Origin: Novosphingobium sp. AP12
GTDB taxonomy: Bacteria > Pseudomonadota > Alphaproteobacteria > Sphingomonadales > Sphingomonadaceae
NCBI RefSeq assembly: GCF_000281975.1
Contig: NZ_AKKE01000009.1
Span: 242,607-306,606 of the forward strand
Length of the DNA stretch: 64,000 nt
Direction: 5' to 3'
Shown: positions 1 to 10,243 of the stretch, one piece after another
Numbering within the stretch: the stretch's first letter is position 1
How the letters are laid out: each line of letters starts with the position of its first letter
Notes under the pieces: model-generated
The model's input: the letters and a program-made list of their open reading frames with translations, nothing else
The model's database searches: none
Told to the model about the DNA's origin: nothing
Made by a program: the position numbers and the translations under genes

Positions 1-100
1 CGGACCTCGACTAACGAAAAAATGCCTATGCGGAAGACGCTTAGGCGCTCGTTAACCAACGGCGGCTACCACGGCCCTGCAATCTGGGGGCTTTTTTCCA

Positions 101-2893
101 ATGTTCGACGTTCTGCTGTGCATCCACGACCAGCACGACGAGTGGCTCGTTCTCCTCGCGGCGCTCATCTGCGTCATCTCGACAATGAGTTCGGTCCAGC
201 TGCTTCGTCATGCACGGTACCTCGCCGGTTACGCTGCGGCGCGGTGGATATGCGGGGCGGGCGTCGCGATCGGCTTTGGGATATGGGCCACGCACTTCGT
301 GGCGATGCTGGGATATGACCCCGGCGTGATCGCCGGTTTTCAGATCCCCGCGACCATCATATCGCTGATGACGGCGATCGCGATGACGACGATGTCGTTC
401 TCCACCGCGCTGGCCAAGCCCGACCGCAAGGGATTGGCGCTTGCCAGCGTGCTGGGTGGCGGCGGCATCGTCGCGATGCACTACATCGGCATGTCGGCGC
501 TGGAAATCCCGGCGGACATTCACTGGAACCAGGGCTATGTGACGCTCTCCCTCCTCTTCGCGGTGCTGCCGACGGGCCCCGCATTGGCGCTGGCGGTGCG
601 GGGGCGTTCGGTGCGCAGCGGCGTCGCCGCGGGCCTGCTGATGACGCTCTCGATCGTGCTCCTGCATTTCACCGCGATGACTGCGGTCCGACTGGTACCA
701 GCGCCGCTGGACCTGCGCACGGGCATCCTGATGTCGCCGGGCAGCATGGCGGCTGCAATCGCCGCGGGAGCGCTGGGACTTCTCGCGATCTGCATCGCGG
801 TCCTGGCCATGGCCCGCAAGGCGCGTCTCGTGCTCCATGCCACCGAGCGCGACATGACGATCCTGGTCAAGGGCATCACCGACTGCGCGATCTACATGCT
901 GGACCGGGATGGCAATGTCGCCAACTGGAACGCGGGCGCGGAACGACTGAAGGGCTATACGGCAACCGAGGCGATCGGCCTTCCGCTTGCCGGGTTCTAC
1001 ACGTCACATGACCGTACCGAGGGCCTACCCGAACGTGCTCTGGCGCTCGCCGCGCAGACCGGCAAGTTCAGCGGCGAGGGCTTCCGCGTGCGCCGTGACG
1101 GGAGCCGGTTCTGGGCTCACGTCTCGATCGAGAAGATCGCCGACGAGAACGGGGACCACATCGGTTTTGCCAAGATCACCCGCGACATGTCGCGGTTCAA
1201 GGAGGACGAGGACCGCCTCAAGGCGATGGCCGGCCACCTCGACGCGGCACTGGGCAACATGCACCAGGGCCTCTGCCTGTTCGGGCCGGACGAGCGGCTG
1301 CTGGTGGTCAACGGGCGCTTCAAGGAGATCTGGGGCCTCGACCGCGAGGCGTCACTCATCGACATGACGCTTGAGGATGTCGCGCGGCTGGTGCTGGAAA
1401 CCCGGGCACATGCGCAAGTTTCGCAGGCGCGGATCGACGAGTTGCACTTGCTGCTCGCCAAACCTCCCGCCGACCCGACCTCGTCGCCCGTGGTGCTGGA
1501 TCTTGGCGACGACCTTGTGGTCTCGATGACCGGCCGCGCGATGGCCGACGGCGGCTGGGTCACCACTTTCGAGGACATAACCGAGCGGCGCCGCTCCGAC
1601 GCCAGGATCGCGCACATGGCGATGCACGACGCCCTCACCGGCCTTCCCAACCGCTCGAGCTTCGCGCACTGGATCGATGCGGAACTAGAGCAGGCCCGGC
1701 ATTTCGGGCACCAGCTTGCCGCGGTCATGATCGACCTCGACCGCTTCAAGGAAATCAACGACACGCGCGGGCACGGCGCCGGCGACGCTGCACTTCAGCA
1801 TCTCTCGAAGCGTCTGCTCGACGTCATGGCTGAAGGTGAGGTTGTCGCTCGCCTGGGCGGGGACGAATTCGCGGCCGCCAAGCGCTTCAAGGACAAGGCG
1901 GAGCTGGCAAACTTCCTCGACCGCCTGGATGCCTGTTTCGCGAGGCCGTTCGGCCCGGAGGACAACTGCTTCCTCCTCGACGCCAGTATCGGTCTTGCAG
2001 TGTTCCCGAACGACGCGCAGCAGCGCGAGCAGCTGCTCAACAACGCCGACCTCGCGATGTACCGTGCCAAGGCCAATGTCGGCGAGCGCATCGCCTACTA
2101 CGAGCCCGAGATGGACGAGACCGCGCGCGCCCGCCGCCAGCTCTCCAACGACCTGCGTCAGGCGATCGACCGCAACGAACTGACCGTCCTGTACCAACCG
2201 CAACACGGCCTCGCGACCGGCGAACTCAATGGGTACGAGGCGCTGTTGCGCTGGCAACATCCGACGCGCGGCCCGGTCGCGCCCGACGAATTCATTCCGA
2301 TCGCGGAGGAAACCGGCGAGATATTCCGGATCGGCGAATGGGTCCTGCGCGAAGCCTGCAAGGAGGCGCGCACGTGGCCCGACGGCCTGAAGGTCGCCGT
2401 CAACCTTTCCGCCATCCAGCTGGGGCAGACGGAAATCGTCGAGATCGTGCGAGGCATCCTGGTGGAGACCGGGTTGTCGCCGATGCGCCTGGAACTGGAG
2501 ATCACCGAAACCGCGATCATCGGCGACAAGCTGCGTGCCCTGCACCTGCTGCGCCAGATCAAGAGTCTCGGCGTCAGCATCGCCATCGACGATTTCGGGA
2601 CCGGCTATTCCTCTCTCGACACGCTTCACTCGTTCCCGTTCGACAAGATCAAGATCGACAAGTCGTTCCTGCTCCGATCGCAGTCGAGCGCGCAGGCCCG
2701 CGCGATCATCAAGGCGGTTCTGGCCCTTGGCCAGAGCCTCAACGTGCCGGTGCTGGCCGAGGGCGTGGAGACGGTCGACCAGCTCGACCTGCTTAAGGAG
2801 CAGGGCTGCGATGAAGCTCAAGGCTACTATTTCGGTCGGCCCGGCCTTTCGCCGAGCCTGGCTGCGGCGGAGGCGGTCAGGCAGATCGCCTGA
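101..2893 (+). CDS. MHYT-PAS-PAS-GGDEF-EAL c-di-GMP signalling protein
   Basis: Membrane-bound enzyme that should make and/or break cyclic di-GMP. The first ~245 residues are seven-helix MHYT sensor repeats; three variants of the motif are visible (ATHFVAML, AMHYIGMSAL, LLHFTAMTAV). Two PAS domains follow (about 250-365 and 375-495), then GGDEF (about 505-665, with HDALTGLPNR and an intact RLGGDEF) and EAL (about 680-925). The EAL part keeps YEALLRW, ITETAI, DDFGTGYSSL, KIDKSF and AEGVET, so the phosphodiesterase looks active. The RxxD inhibitory site before GGDEF is not visible, so product feedback is probably absent. MHYT domains are proposed to sense diatomic gases through copper (family knowledge). 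The gene is convergent with the histidine kinase, 15 bases apart. Confidence 0.93.
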   Translation: MFDVLLCIHDQHDEWLVLLAALICVISTMSSVQLLRHARYLAGYAAARWICGAGVAIGFGIWATHFVAMLGYDPGVIAGFQIPATIISLMTAIAMTTMSFSTALAKPDRKGLALASVLGGGGIVAMHYIGMSALEIPADIHWNQGYVTLSLLFAVLPTGPALALAVRGRSVRSGVAAGLLMTLSIVLLHFTAMTAVRLVPAPLDLRTGILMSPGSMAAAIAAGALGLLAICIAVLAMARKARLVLHATERDMTILVKGITDCAIYMLDRDGNVANWNAGAERLKGYTATEAIGLPLAGFYTSHDRTEGLPERALALAAQTGKFSGEGFRVRRDGSRFWAHVSIEKIADENGDHIGFAKITRDMSRFKEDEDRLKAMAGHLDAALGNMHQGLCLFGPDERLLVVNGRFKEIWGLDREASLIDMTLEDVARLVLETRAHAQVSQARIDELHLLLAKPPADPTSSPVVLDLGDDLVVSMTGRAMADGGWVTTFEDITERRRSDARIAHMAMHDALTGLPNRSSFAHWIDAELEQARHFGHQLAAVMIDLDRFKEINDTRGHGAGDAALQHLSKRLLDVMAEGEVVARLGGDEFAAAKRFKDKAELANFLDRLDACFARPFGPEDNCFLLDASIGLAVFPNDAQQREQLLNNADLAMYRAKANVGERIAYYEPEMDETARARRQLSNDLRQAIDRNELTVLYQPQHGLATGELNGYEALLRWQHPTRGPVAPDEFIPIAEETGEIFRIGEWVLREACKEARTWPDGLKVAVNLSAIQLGQTEIVEIVRGILVETGLSPMRLELEITETAIIGDKLRALHLLRQIKSLGVSIAIDDFGTGYSSLDTLHSFPFDKIKIDKSFLLRSQSSAQARAIIKAVLALGQSLNVPVLAEGVETVDQLDLLKEQGCDEAQGYYFGRPGLSPSLAAAEAVRQIA

Positions 2894-2908
2894 CCGCCTC
2901 CGGCCCCT

Positions 2909-5818
2909 TCAGCTTGCCATGAGGTCGCGCACCCGGGCGGCAAGGGTCTCGACGACGAAGGGCTTGGTTAGAACCTGCATGCCGGGCTGTAGGTGCCCGT
3001 TGCCGATCACCGAATTCTCCGCGTAACCGGTGATGAACAGCACCTTGAGGTCCGGCCGAGACTCGCGCCCGGCATCCGCCATCTGCCGGCCGTTCATCCC
3101 TCCGGGCAGGCCGACGTCGCTGACCAAGAGGTCGATCCGAATGTCCGACTGCAGGACTTTGAGGCCCGAAGCACTGTCCGCCGCTTCGACCACGGTGTAG
3201 CCGAGATCCTCGAGGATGTCGGTCACGAGCATCCGGACGCTCGGCTCGTCGTCCACCACCAGGATGGTTTCGCCGGCTTCCGCCGCAGGTAGCGCAACCT
3301 CGACGTCCCGCACGCTTTCCTCGCCGGAATCGCCATAATGGCGCGGCAGGTAGATGCACACGGTCGTGCCGTCGCCGACTTCGGAATAGATGCGAACCTG
3401 CCCGCCCGACTGCTTGGCGAAGCCATAGATCATCGACAGACCGAGGCCAGTGCCCTGCCCGATCGGCTTGGTGGTGAAGAAGGGGTCGAAAGCCTTGGCG
3501 ATGACGTCCGGGGTCATGCCGCTGCCGGTGTCCGTCACGCATAGCGAGAGGTACTGGCCTTCGGGAATGTCGTGGGTCCGCGCGCCATTGCGGTCGAGCC
3601 ACTTGTTCGCCGTCTCGATAGTGATCCGCCCGCCGTCGGGCATAGCATCGCGCGCGTTGATGCACAGGTTCAGAAGCGAGTTTTCGAGCTGGCTGGGGTC
3701 GACCAGCGTCGGCCACAACCCAGCTGCGCCCACCGTCTCGACTTTGATCGCCGGACCCACGGTTCGCTGGATGAGGTCGGCCATGCCGTTGACGAGGGCG
3801 TTGACGTTGGTGGGCCGGGGATCGAGCGTCTGACGGCGCGAGAACGCAAGCAGTCGGTGCGTCAGCGAGGCCGCGCGGCGAGCGGCACCCTGTGCAGCCA
3901 CGAGATATTTGTCCACGTCGGCGAGGCGGCCCTGGCTCAGGCGCGTACCTACCATCTCCAGCGCGCCGGAGATGCCCGCAAGGAGATTGTTGAAATCGTG
4001 GGCAAGCCCGCCGGTCAGCTGGCCGACCGCCTCCATCTTCTGGGCCTGCCGAAGTTGTTCCTCCGCCTCCATCAATTCGACGGTGCGTTCGACGACACGC
4101 TGCTCTAGCGTCTCGTTCAGCGCGCGTAGGGCCGCCGCGGCGCGGTCGCGTTCCTCTTCGATCGTGCGCCGCTGCTCGATGTCGAGGAGCACGCCGGGGA
4201 AGCTCAGGGGCGATCCGTCCGCTCCCCGGTCCACCCGGCCGTTGGCCTCGATCCAATAATAGCGTCCGTCTGCGCGCTGCACCCGGTACGGATGCGCGTA
4301 GGAGCCACCCTGCTTGATCGCCTCGGACATCGCCTCGGCAAGTCCTGCACTGTCGTCGGGATGCACGGAGGCAACCACCTGGGCCAAGCTGAGCCCTTCC
4401 CGGCCCAGCGCCGCGTCGAGCCCGAACGCGTTCGCAAACCCCTCGTCCACGGTGAAGCGATCATTGGGAATGTCCCAGACCCATGTCCCGATGATGGCAC
4501 CAGCCGAAAGCGCCAGCTTCACACGGTCGATGTTTTCCCGAGCCAGGGCCTCACTGGTGCGCAGCGCGTCCTCGGCCCGCTTGCGGGCCTCGATGTCGCG
4601 GAAGAGCACGGAGACTTGCCGGCGGCTCGCGGGTTCGACGCGGGCGGCCGACACCTCGATATGTCGGCCCGCGGCGAGGAAATAGCGCTCGAACCGGATC
4701 GGTTCGCCGGTGCGCAGGACATTGCCGTAAAGCTCCGCCCAGCCGTCCGCGTCATCGGGCTCGAGTTCGCGGAGGGTGACGCCAACCACACCAGGAATGC
4801 CGGACTGGCGCTCGTATCCGGCGTTTGCCTCGACGTGGACATAGTCGCTGAGGGGACCGTGGGGCCCGTCGAAGAACTCGATGATGCAGAATCCGTCATC
4901 GACCGCCTCGAACAGAGCGCGATAACGCTCCTCGCTACGCGCAAGTGCGTCCACCGCCTGACGTTGGCCGGTCACATCGCGCGCGACGCCGACGAAGCGG
5001 ACGGGGGTGCCGGCCTCGTCGAATTCGACTTCCCCGGTGCGGGCAAGCCAGCGGACATCCCCCGTCTCGTCGTTCCGCACCCGGTACTGAAGCTCCCGCG
5101 GGGTCTCACCGCGATTGCGGGCGGCCGCGGACGTGATGAGGTGCCGATCCTCGCCAAGCACCTGCGATTCGAAGGCCGAAACCGGATAGTGGGGCTGGAC
5201 CGGCAAGCCATGGAGGCGGCAGAATTCGGCGGTCGGCGTGATAATGCTGGTCGCCAGTTCCAACGTGAAGAGCCCGACCCCGCCCGCTCCCTGTGCTTCG
5301 CGCAGGCGTGCCTGCTGCTGGTCAGCGACGACGGCGGCGCGGCGCAGCTCCAGCGTGGTCATCGCCTGCCGTGCGAGGACCTTGAGCGCCTGCTGCTGCA
5401 ACGGATCGAGTTCGCGGGCCTCGTAGTCCAGGACGCAGAGCGTCCCGATCGGAGTACCCTCTTCCGTCTTGAGCAGCGCGCCCGCGTAGAAACGCAGACC
5501 CGGCTCGCCGGTGACGAGGGGGTTGGTGCTGAAATCGCTGTGCTGCCTCGCGTCAGGCACGACCAGGAAGTCTTCCTCCTGCAGCGCCCGGATGCAGAAC
5601 GAAGTCTCGAGCGGGGTTTCGCGCACGCCGAGGCCCACCTCGGCCTTGAAGAACTGCCGGTCGCTGGCGACGAAATTGACGACCGCAATCGGCGCGCGGC
5701 AGATCGCCGAAGCCAGTTGGGCGATCTCGTCGAATGCTTCTTCAGGGGGGGTATCCAGGACATCGTAACGAGCCAGCGCGGCGTCGCGCCGGGCGGCAGC
5801 ATTGGGGGCGTCGTTCAT
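2909..5818 (-). CDS. GAF-PAS hybrid sensor histidine kinase with receiver domain
   Basis: Cytosolic hybrid histidine kinase of about 969 residues; no membrane segment is visible. Order: GAF (opens with the usual [17 protein letters not shown]), three PAS domains, a coiled linker ([20 protein letters not shown]), the dimerisation H-box [13 protein letters not shown], an ATPase domain (N-box [10 protein letters not shown], then DTGSGM and GTGLGLS) and a C-terminal receiver with phospho-acceptor SDVGLP and the late lysine in LTKPF. Phosphate probably passes from the His to its own receiver; the next partner is not in the window. I prefer the ATG at 5818; a GTG at 5857 would add 13 residues. Family knowledge gives the chemistry; the stimulus is unknown. 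Confidence 0.9.
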   Translation of the reverse strand: MNDAPNAAARRDAALARYDVLDTPPEEAFDEIAQLASAICRAPIAVVNFVASDRQFFKAEVGLGVRETPLETSFCIRALQEEDFLVVPDARQHSDFSTNPLVTGEPGLRFYAGALLKTEEGTPIGTLCVLDYEARELDPLQQQALKVLARQAMTTLELRRAAVVADQQQARLREAQGAGGVGLFTLELATSIITPTAEFCRLHGLPVQPHYPVSAFESQVLGEDRHLITSAAARNRGETPRELQYRVRNDETGDVRWLARTGEVEFDEAGTPVRFVGVARDVTGQRQAVDALARSEERYRALFEAVDDGFCIIEFFDGPHGPLSDYVHVEANAGYERQSGIPGVVGVTLRELEPDDADGWAELYGNVLRTGEPIRFERYFLAAGRHIEVSAARVEPASRRQVSVLFRDIEARKRAEDALRTSEALARENIDRVKLALSAGAIIGTWVWDIPNDRFTVDEGFANAFGLDAALGREGLSLAQVVASVHPDDSAGLAEAMSEAIKQGGSYAHPYRVQRADGRYYWIEANGRVDRGADGSPLSFPGVLLDIEQRRTIEEERDRAAAALRALNETLEQRVVERTVELMEAEEQLRQAQKMEAVGQLTGGLAHDFNNLLAGISGALEMVGTRLSQGRLADVDKYLVAAQGAARRAASLTHRLLAFSRRQTLDPRPTNVNALVNGMADLIQRTVGPAIKVETVGAAGLWPTLVDPSQLENSLLNLCINARDAMPDGGRITIETANKWLDRNGARTHDIPEGQYLSLCVTDTGSGMTPDVIAKAFDPFFTTKPIGQGTGLGLSMIYGFAKQSGGQVRIYSEVGDGTTVCIYLPRHYGDSGEESVRDVEVALPAAEAGETILVVDDEPSVRMLVTDILEDLGYTVVEAADSASGLKVLQSDIRIDLLVSDVGLPGGMNGRQMADAGRESRPDLKVLFITGYAENSVIGNGHLQPGMQVLTKPFVVETLAARVRDLMAS

Positions 5819-6239
5819 TCGGATCGGCTCTGTCGTTCCTGCGTCGCGGAAGGGCACATCGGCCGCATAGGGGAATGTCAGCTACTGCGCTTCAGATGGA
5901 AAGTATATCACGGCGTTTCCGTTCCATCCGGACTTTCTCTTATGAATTTTGAGGAGGCTGCGGCGACCGCTCACGGTACCCTCCCTTACACGCCCAGGCC
6001 CCAGATTTCCCTCGGGCGATATCGTGTCGCAGAGTATTAGCAATCATTCGTAACAATGAAGTTTGCATAAAACTGTTCGTTTACAGCTACTTGCTTGAAG
6101 CAAAGATTCCCTCGGCTCACCGGCGCCAGCAAAATCGGACGGCCTTGCGAGCCACGCTGATTCATATCACAAATGTGGAGAACGGCGTTTCCGATCCGAG
6201 TCAACGACGACGGCGCCGCATGTCAGGGAGAGAGAGCCG
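5819..6239. promoter_or_regulatory. Divergent intergenic region between kinase and TonB receptor
   Basis: About 420 bases with no convincing gene. It is clearly richer in A and T than its surroundings from about 6030 to 6110, as expected for promoters serving both directions. A perfect 13-base palindrome (arms TTGCTT and AAGCAA around one G) lies at 6091-6103, well upstream of the receptor start. I could not place a clean sigma-70 box pair. Confidence 0.5.
6091..6103. promoter_or_regulatory. 13-base palindrome, possible operator
   Basis: TTGCTT-G-AAGCAA is a perfect inverted repeat inside the AT-rich part of the region in front of the TonB receptor gene. Position and symmetry fit a repressor or activator site, but no regulator gene is adjacent and only one copy was noticed. 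Confidence 0.3.
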
Positions 6240-8792
6240 ATGAATTCCGTCCAGCTACGCGTGGTCCTTCTTGCGACAAGTTCTTTGGCGTGCGCCTCGC
6301 CTGCCTTTGCGCAGGACGCCCCGCGCGACTCCGCCAGGGCCAGCATCGGCAGCAACGACATCGTCGTCACGGCCCGGCGCAGCGAGGAACGCCTTCAGGA
6401 CGTGCCGATCTCAATCACCGTCTTCAACCAGGAACAGCTTTCCGATCGCAACGTCGTCAACGCAGGCGACCTGGCGACCTACACGCCGTCGCTTTCGTCG
6501 AACTCCAACTTCGGTTCCGAGAACACCACCTTCGCCATCCGCGGCTTCGCACAGGACATCGGAACCCTCCCATCGGTGGGCACCTATTTCGCCGAGGTCG
6601 TGACGCCGCGCGGGGCCTCGAACGGCCTGCCCACGGGCGACGGCGTGCTTCCTGGCAGCTTCTTCGACCTCCAGAACGTGCAGGTCCTCAAGGGCCCGCA
6701 GGGCACCCTGTTCGGCCGCAACACCACCGGCGGCGCCGTTCTGCTCGTTCCCGAGAAGCCCACAGACGTCCTCGAAGGCTACCTTGAAGGCACCATAGGC
6801 AACTACGACACGCGCCGTGTCCAGGGCGCGATCAACATCCCGCTGGCCGATACCTTCAAGGTCCGCCTGTCGGGTGACCGCATGGTCCGCGACGGCTATC
6901 TCAAGAACCAGAGCGGCATCGGTCCGAAGGACTTCAACGATGTCGATTACTACGCGCTGCGCCTCAGCGTGGTCGCCGACCTGACGCCCGATCTCGAGAA
7001 CTACCTCATCGCCTCCTATGTCCACTCGGACACCAACGGGCCGATCACCAAGCTGGTCGCCGTCGATCCGAGCGAGGGACTCGGCGGGATCTTCGCCAGC
7101 CAGCTCGCGCGGCAGGGCACGGGATTTTACAACGTCATCAATCCGCTGGCGAAATCCTTCAACAAGATCGATCAGTGGCAGGTCATCAACACCACGACCT
7201 GGCACGCATCCGACACGATCACCGTCAAGAACATCGCCAGCTACGCTGAATACAAGCAGACGATGAACGCACCCGAGTTCGGCGTCGACGCCATCATCGA
7301 CTTCGGCGCGCTGACCGGCGGCGCGCTGCCGATCGGCACCTACCACGTTCCTTTCACCCAGATTTCGCCTCCGCCCGGCCTCAAGACCGCGGACCAGTAC
7401 ACATTCACCGACGAACTGCAGATCCAGGGCAAGGCGATGGACAATCGCCTCGACTGGCAAGTCGGCGGCTACGTCGAACTCAGCAATCCGCTGGGTTATG
7501 CTGGCAGCCAGTCGCCGTTCCTCGCCTCGTGCACTGACCAGGGCGCGAACTTCCGGTGCAACGACCCGATCGGCCTTCTCACCTATCTTGGCGCCGTGCA
7601 GCAGGTGATCGCCGCGGGCGGCAACCCGGCGCTCGTGCCGCCGATCCACGTCGGTTCGGTCAACTACACGGTCGGCAAGACGTTCTTCCAGGACTACGGC
7701 CTCTATGCCCAGGCCACCTACGCGCTTACCGACCAGCTCAAGCTGACCGGCGGGTTCCGCTACACCTGGGACAAGCAGCGCAACGTCAGCCTGCGCCAAA
7801 CCTACACGCTGGCGTACCCGCCCGCGTACGGTCCGTTCCCCAGCCTGCCCGGCGCGCCCAATCCGCGCTGCACCGACCCGACCTCGGTGGCGGATGGCTG
7901 CTCGGTGACGCTGAATCAGAAGTCGAGCAAGCCGACCTGGCTCATCGACCTCGACTACAACCTGACCCCCGACGCGATGGTCTACGCGAAGTATGCACGC
8001 GGATATCGTTCGGCCACGATCGCGCCCAACGTCGCCGCGCCGCTCAACCTGGTCGATCCGGAGAAGGTCGACAGCTTTGAACTGGGCTTCAAGAGCAGCT
8101 TCCACGGCTCGGTCAACGGCACACTCAACCTCGCCGCGTTCTACAACGACTTCGCCAACCAGCAGCTCCAGGTCGGGTTCAACGCCGTCCCGGGCAGCGG
8201 CCAAGCGTCCACCGCGGCACCCGTCAATTCGGGCAAGTCCGAGATTTACGGGCTCGAGGCCGAGGCGACCCTCAACCCGTTCGAGGGCCTCGCGCTCGCG
8301 GCGAGCTACACCTACCTCCACACCGAGATCAAATCGGTGCCGGAAGAACTCTACACCTACACCGATCCGAACTTCACCCTTGCCGCGCCGTTCGAGCCGG
8401 GCGATCCGGAAGTCCTCTCCCCCAAGCACAAGTTCACCGTCTCGGCGAACTACACGCTGCCGCTGGACGACACCATCGGGCAGATCTCCTTCGGAGTCGC
8501 TTACACCTACCGCACCAAAATGCTCGTGAACTACATCGACCGCGAGAACCCGAATCCGGCGATCGCCGCTTTCAGCACGCTCCCTTCGCTCGGCCTGCTG
8601 AACCTCAACTTTGCATGGGATTCCATTGCCGGCTCGCCGATCGACCTTTCCCTGTTCGCGACGAACGTGACCAAGGAGAAGTACTATAGCTACGCCGCCG
8701 GGCTCGGATCGCCGGAAGTCGGGTTCGAGACCGCCTCGGTGGGCGAGCCGCGCATGTACGGCCTGCGACTGAAGTATCACTTCGGCCGCTAA
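6240..8792 (+). CDS. TonB-dependent receptor
   Basis: Outer-membrane, TonB-energised transporter of 850 residues. A signal peptide ends around CASPAFAQDA, followed by the plug domain (DIVVTARRSEERLQDVPISI, then GPQGTLFGRNTTGGAV) and a long beta-barrel that ends in an aromatic/Arg residue pair (YHFGR), as usual for barrel insertion. An AGGGAGAGAG-like ribosome site precedes the ATG. The plug is the iron-complex/xenobiotic-type common in sphingomonads, where such receptors take up many substrates besides iron; the substrate here cannot be read from the sequence. The gene stands alone between a divergent histidine kinase and the oxidase locus. Confidence 0.93.
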   Translation: MNSVQLRVVLLATSSLACASPAFAQDAPRDSARASIGSNDIVVTARRSEERLQDVPISITVFNQEQLSDRNVVNAGDLATYTPSLSSNSNFGSENTTFAIRGFAQDIGTLPSVGTYFAEVVTPRGASNGLPTGDGVLPGSFFDLQNVQVLKGPQGTLFGRNTTGGAVLLVPEKPTDVLEGYLEGTIGNYDTRRVQGAINIPLADTFKVRLSGDRMVRDGYLKNQSGIGPKDFNDVDYYALRLSVVADLTPDLENYLIASYVHSDTNGPITKLVAVDPSEGLGGIFASQLARQGTGFYNVINPLAKSFNKIDQWQVINTTTWHASDTITVKNIASYAEYKQTMNAPEFGVDAIIDFGALTGGALPIGTYHVPFTQISPPPGLKTADQYTFTDELQIQGKAMDNRLDWQVGGYVELSNPLGYAGSQSPFLASCTDQGANFRCNDPIGLLTYLGAVQQVIAAGGNPALVPPIHVGSVNYTVGKTFFQDYGLYAQATYALTDQLKLTGGFRYTWDKQRNVSLRQTYTLAYPPAYGPFPSLPGAPNPRCTDPTSVADGCSVTLNQKSSKPTWLIDLDYNLTPDAMVYAKYARGYRSATIAPNVAAPLNLVDPEKVDSFELGFKSSFHGSVNGTLNLAAFYNDFANQQLQVGFNAVPGSGQASTAAPVNSGKSEIYGLEAEATLNPFEGLALAASYTYLHTEIKSVPEELYTYTDPNFTLAAPFEPGDPEVLSPKHKFTVSANYTLPLDDTIGQISFGVAYTYRTKMLVNYIDRENPNPAIAAFSTLPSLGLLNLNFAWDSIAGSPIDLSLFATNVTKEKYYSYAAGLGSPEVGFETASVGEPRMYGLRLKYHFGR

Positions 8793-8809
8793 GCAGGCAC
8801 GCCTGAGGG

Positions 8810-8832
8810 AACCGCGCGCCGCGGGGGCGGTT
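8810..8832 (+). terminator. GC-rich stem-loop after the receptor gene
   Basis: AACCGC (8810-8815) pairs with GCGGTT (8827-8832) just behind the TonB receptor stop codon. There is no T-run, so intrinsic termination is uncertain; the element may mark the receptor transcript end or be incidental in this GC-rich DNA. Confidence 0.25.
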
Positions 8833-8861
8833 GGGGAGGGATGGAGCCAGACACCCTCCCC
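8833..8861 (+). promoter_or_regulatory. Hairpin that would mask the ctaG ribosome site
   Basis: GGGGAGGG at 8833-8840 is directly followed by the ctaG start ATG (8841), and the perfect complement CCCTCCCC lies at 8854-8861 inside the first codons. The 8-base stem would bury the only ribosome-binding sequence and put the start codon in a 13-base loop. This suggests translational control of the oxidase assembly gene; it is an inference from pairing alone. Confidence 0.45.
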
Positions 8862-9578
8862 TACTGCGGCGGCACACCGCTTCCGGCCGAACTCGTCAGC
8901 CGATGGAATTTCGATCCCTTAGTGATGGGACTGCTGGCAATGGGCTTTCTGCTCTGCCGGAAAGCGGGTGCGCGTAGCGGCCCGCTGCTCGGCGGCTTCG
9001 CCGTCCTGACCTTGTTGTTCGTCTCTCCGTTCTGTGCACTGACGTCCGCTCTGTTCAGCGCACGGACGGTCCACCACGTCCTGCTGATTGCGCTCGCGGC
9101 GCCGCTGGTCGCCATGGCCTTTCGGCGGGAGAGCAAGGGCGGGCCGGGGGCACTCGCGGCCTGGACCCTCGCTCACGCCGCAATACTATGGGCATGGCAT
9201 GCCCCGTCCGCTTACGCCTTCGCACTCGGCAGCTACGTGGGCTACGCATTGATGCAGGCCACGTTGCTCGGCTCCGCGATCGGCTTCTGGCGCGCGGTCA
9301 TCGCATCGCCCGGACCCGCCGCCGGGACCGCGCTACTGGCGACGATGATGCAGATGGGCCTGCTCGGCGCGCTGCTGACGTTCGCCGGGACCGCGATCTA
9401 CCGCTGGCATTGGATCACCACGCAAGCGTGGGGCCTCTCGCCGCTGGAGGATCAACAACTTGCCGGGCTCGTCATGTGGGTGCCGGGCGCCGGGGCCTAT
9501 CTCTTCGCCGCGCTGTACCTAGCCGGAAGCTGGCTGCGCGGCCGCGAAAGCGGGCGTGAACGGGCTATTGCCGCGTGA
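8841..9578 (+). CDS. ctaG: caa3-type cytochrome c oxidase assembly factor CtaG
   Basis: Polytopic membrane protein of 245 residues needed for assembly of caa3-type oxidase (Caa3_CtaG family; unrelated to the Cox11 copper chaperone also called CtaG). It opens with the family signature YCGGTPLPAELVSRWNFDP and has about six to seven hydrophobic helices, with LFSARTVHHVLL and WAWHAPSAY carrying conserved histidines. The stop codon overlaps the GTG start of the cytochrome b gene (GTGA), so the two are co-translated. The start ATG touches its own ribosome site and sits in a strong hairpin. Confidence 0.85.
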   Translation: MEPDTLPYCGGTPLPAELVSRWNFDPLVMGLLAMGFLLCRKAGARSGPLLGGFAVLTLLFVSPFCALTSALFSARTVHHVLLIALAAPLVAMAFRRESKGGPGALAAWTLAHAAILWAWHAPSAYAFALGSYVGYALMQATLLGSAIGFWRAVIASPGPAAGTALLATMMQMGLLGALLTFAGTAIYRWHWITTQAWGLSPLEDQQLAGLVMWVPGAGAYLFAALYLAGSWLRGRESGRERAIAA

Positions 9579-10243
9579 TCGAGGCGATCCGGCAATGGGC
9601 CGCTCGCCACACCGCCGAGCGGCGGTATTCTCCGGTCGGCGTTGCCTTCCACTGGACGATGGCTGCTCTCATCACCTTCCAGCTCTATTGGGGCTGGCAT
9701 ATGGGCCGGGTGCCCATTGGCGCGGACAAACTTGAGGGTTATCGCCTCCATTCCGAACTCGGCCTGCTGATGCTGGTGCTCGCCGTACTGCGCCTGTTGT
9801 GGCGGACGATCGTACCGGGACCGGTCAACGATGCCGACAAGCTGGGCTGGCAGACCAAGCTCGCCTACATAACGCACGGGCTGTTCTACATTTGCTTCTT
9901 CGGCCTGCCGCTGAGCGGATGGGCCATGTGGTCGGCGCTGGGCGACGGCCCCGACCTGTCATTGGCAGGCGTGCCTTGGCCGCAGATGCCGTTCCACGAC
10001 GTGCCCATCGCCGTCCAGTGGGCCGTGCTGGACTGGGCTGAAGGCATCCATGCCCTGCTGGTGATCTGCCTGCTGGTCATGGTCCCGCTCCATGCTGGGG
10101 CGGCGATCAAGCATCACTTCTGGGACAAGCACGACGTACTTATCGGCATGCTTCCCGAACTCAAGGCCGACGAGCCGGCTGAAGGGCAGCCTCGGCATGG
10201 CTTGCAAGCAGGTCCACCTCCGCCGGCGTCAGCGCCCGGCTGA
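9575..10243 (+). CDS. Cytochrome b561-type membrane protein
   Basis: Di-heme b-type cytochrome with four membrane helices, 222 residues, GTG start overlapping the ctaG stop. Likely heme ligands are the histidines in VAFHWTMA, YRLHSELG, EGIHALLV and VPLHAGAA. Proteins of this family pass electrons between quinol and periplasmic acceptors; here it lies in the oxidase locus and may feed electrons to the cytochromes c next to it (inference). The C-terminal tail is Pro- and Gly-rich, and its coding end overlaps the opposite-strand cytochrome c gene by 83 bases. Confidence 0.85.
   Translation: MIEAIRQWAARHTAERRYSPVGVAFHWTMAALITFQLYWGWHMGRVPIGADKLEGYRLHSELGLLMLVLAVLRLLWRTIVPGPVNDADKLGWQTKLAYITHGLFYICFFGLPLSGWAMWSALGDGPDLSLAGVPWPQMPFHDVPIAVQWAVLDWAEGIHALLVICLLVMVPLHAGAAIKHHFWDKHDVLIGMLPELKADEPAEGQPRHGLQAGPPPPASAPG

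Noticed and set aside
6411..8780. Open frame of about 790 codons antisense to the first TonB receptor
   Set aside because: Composition is that of a shadow frame; the plus-strand receptor is complete with signal, plug and barrel.
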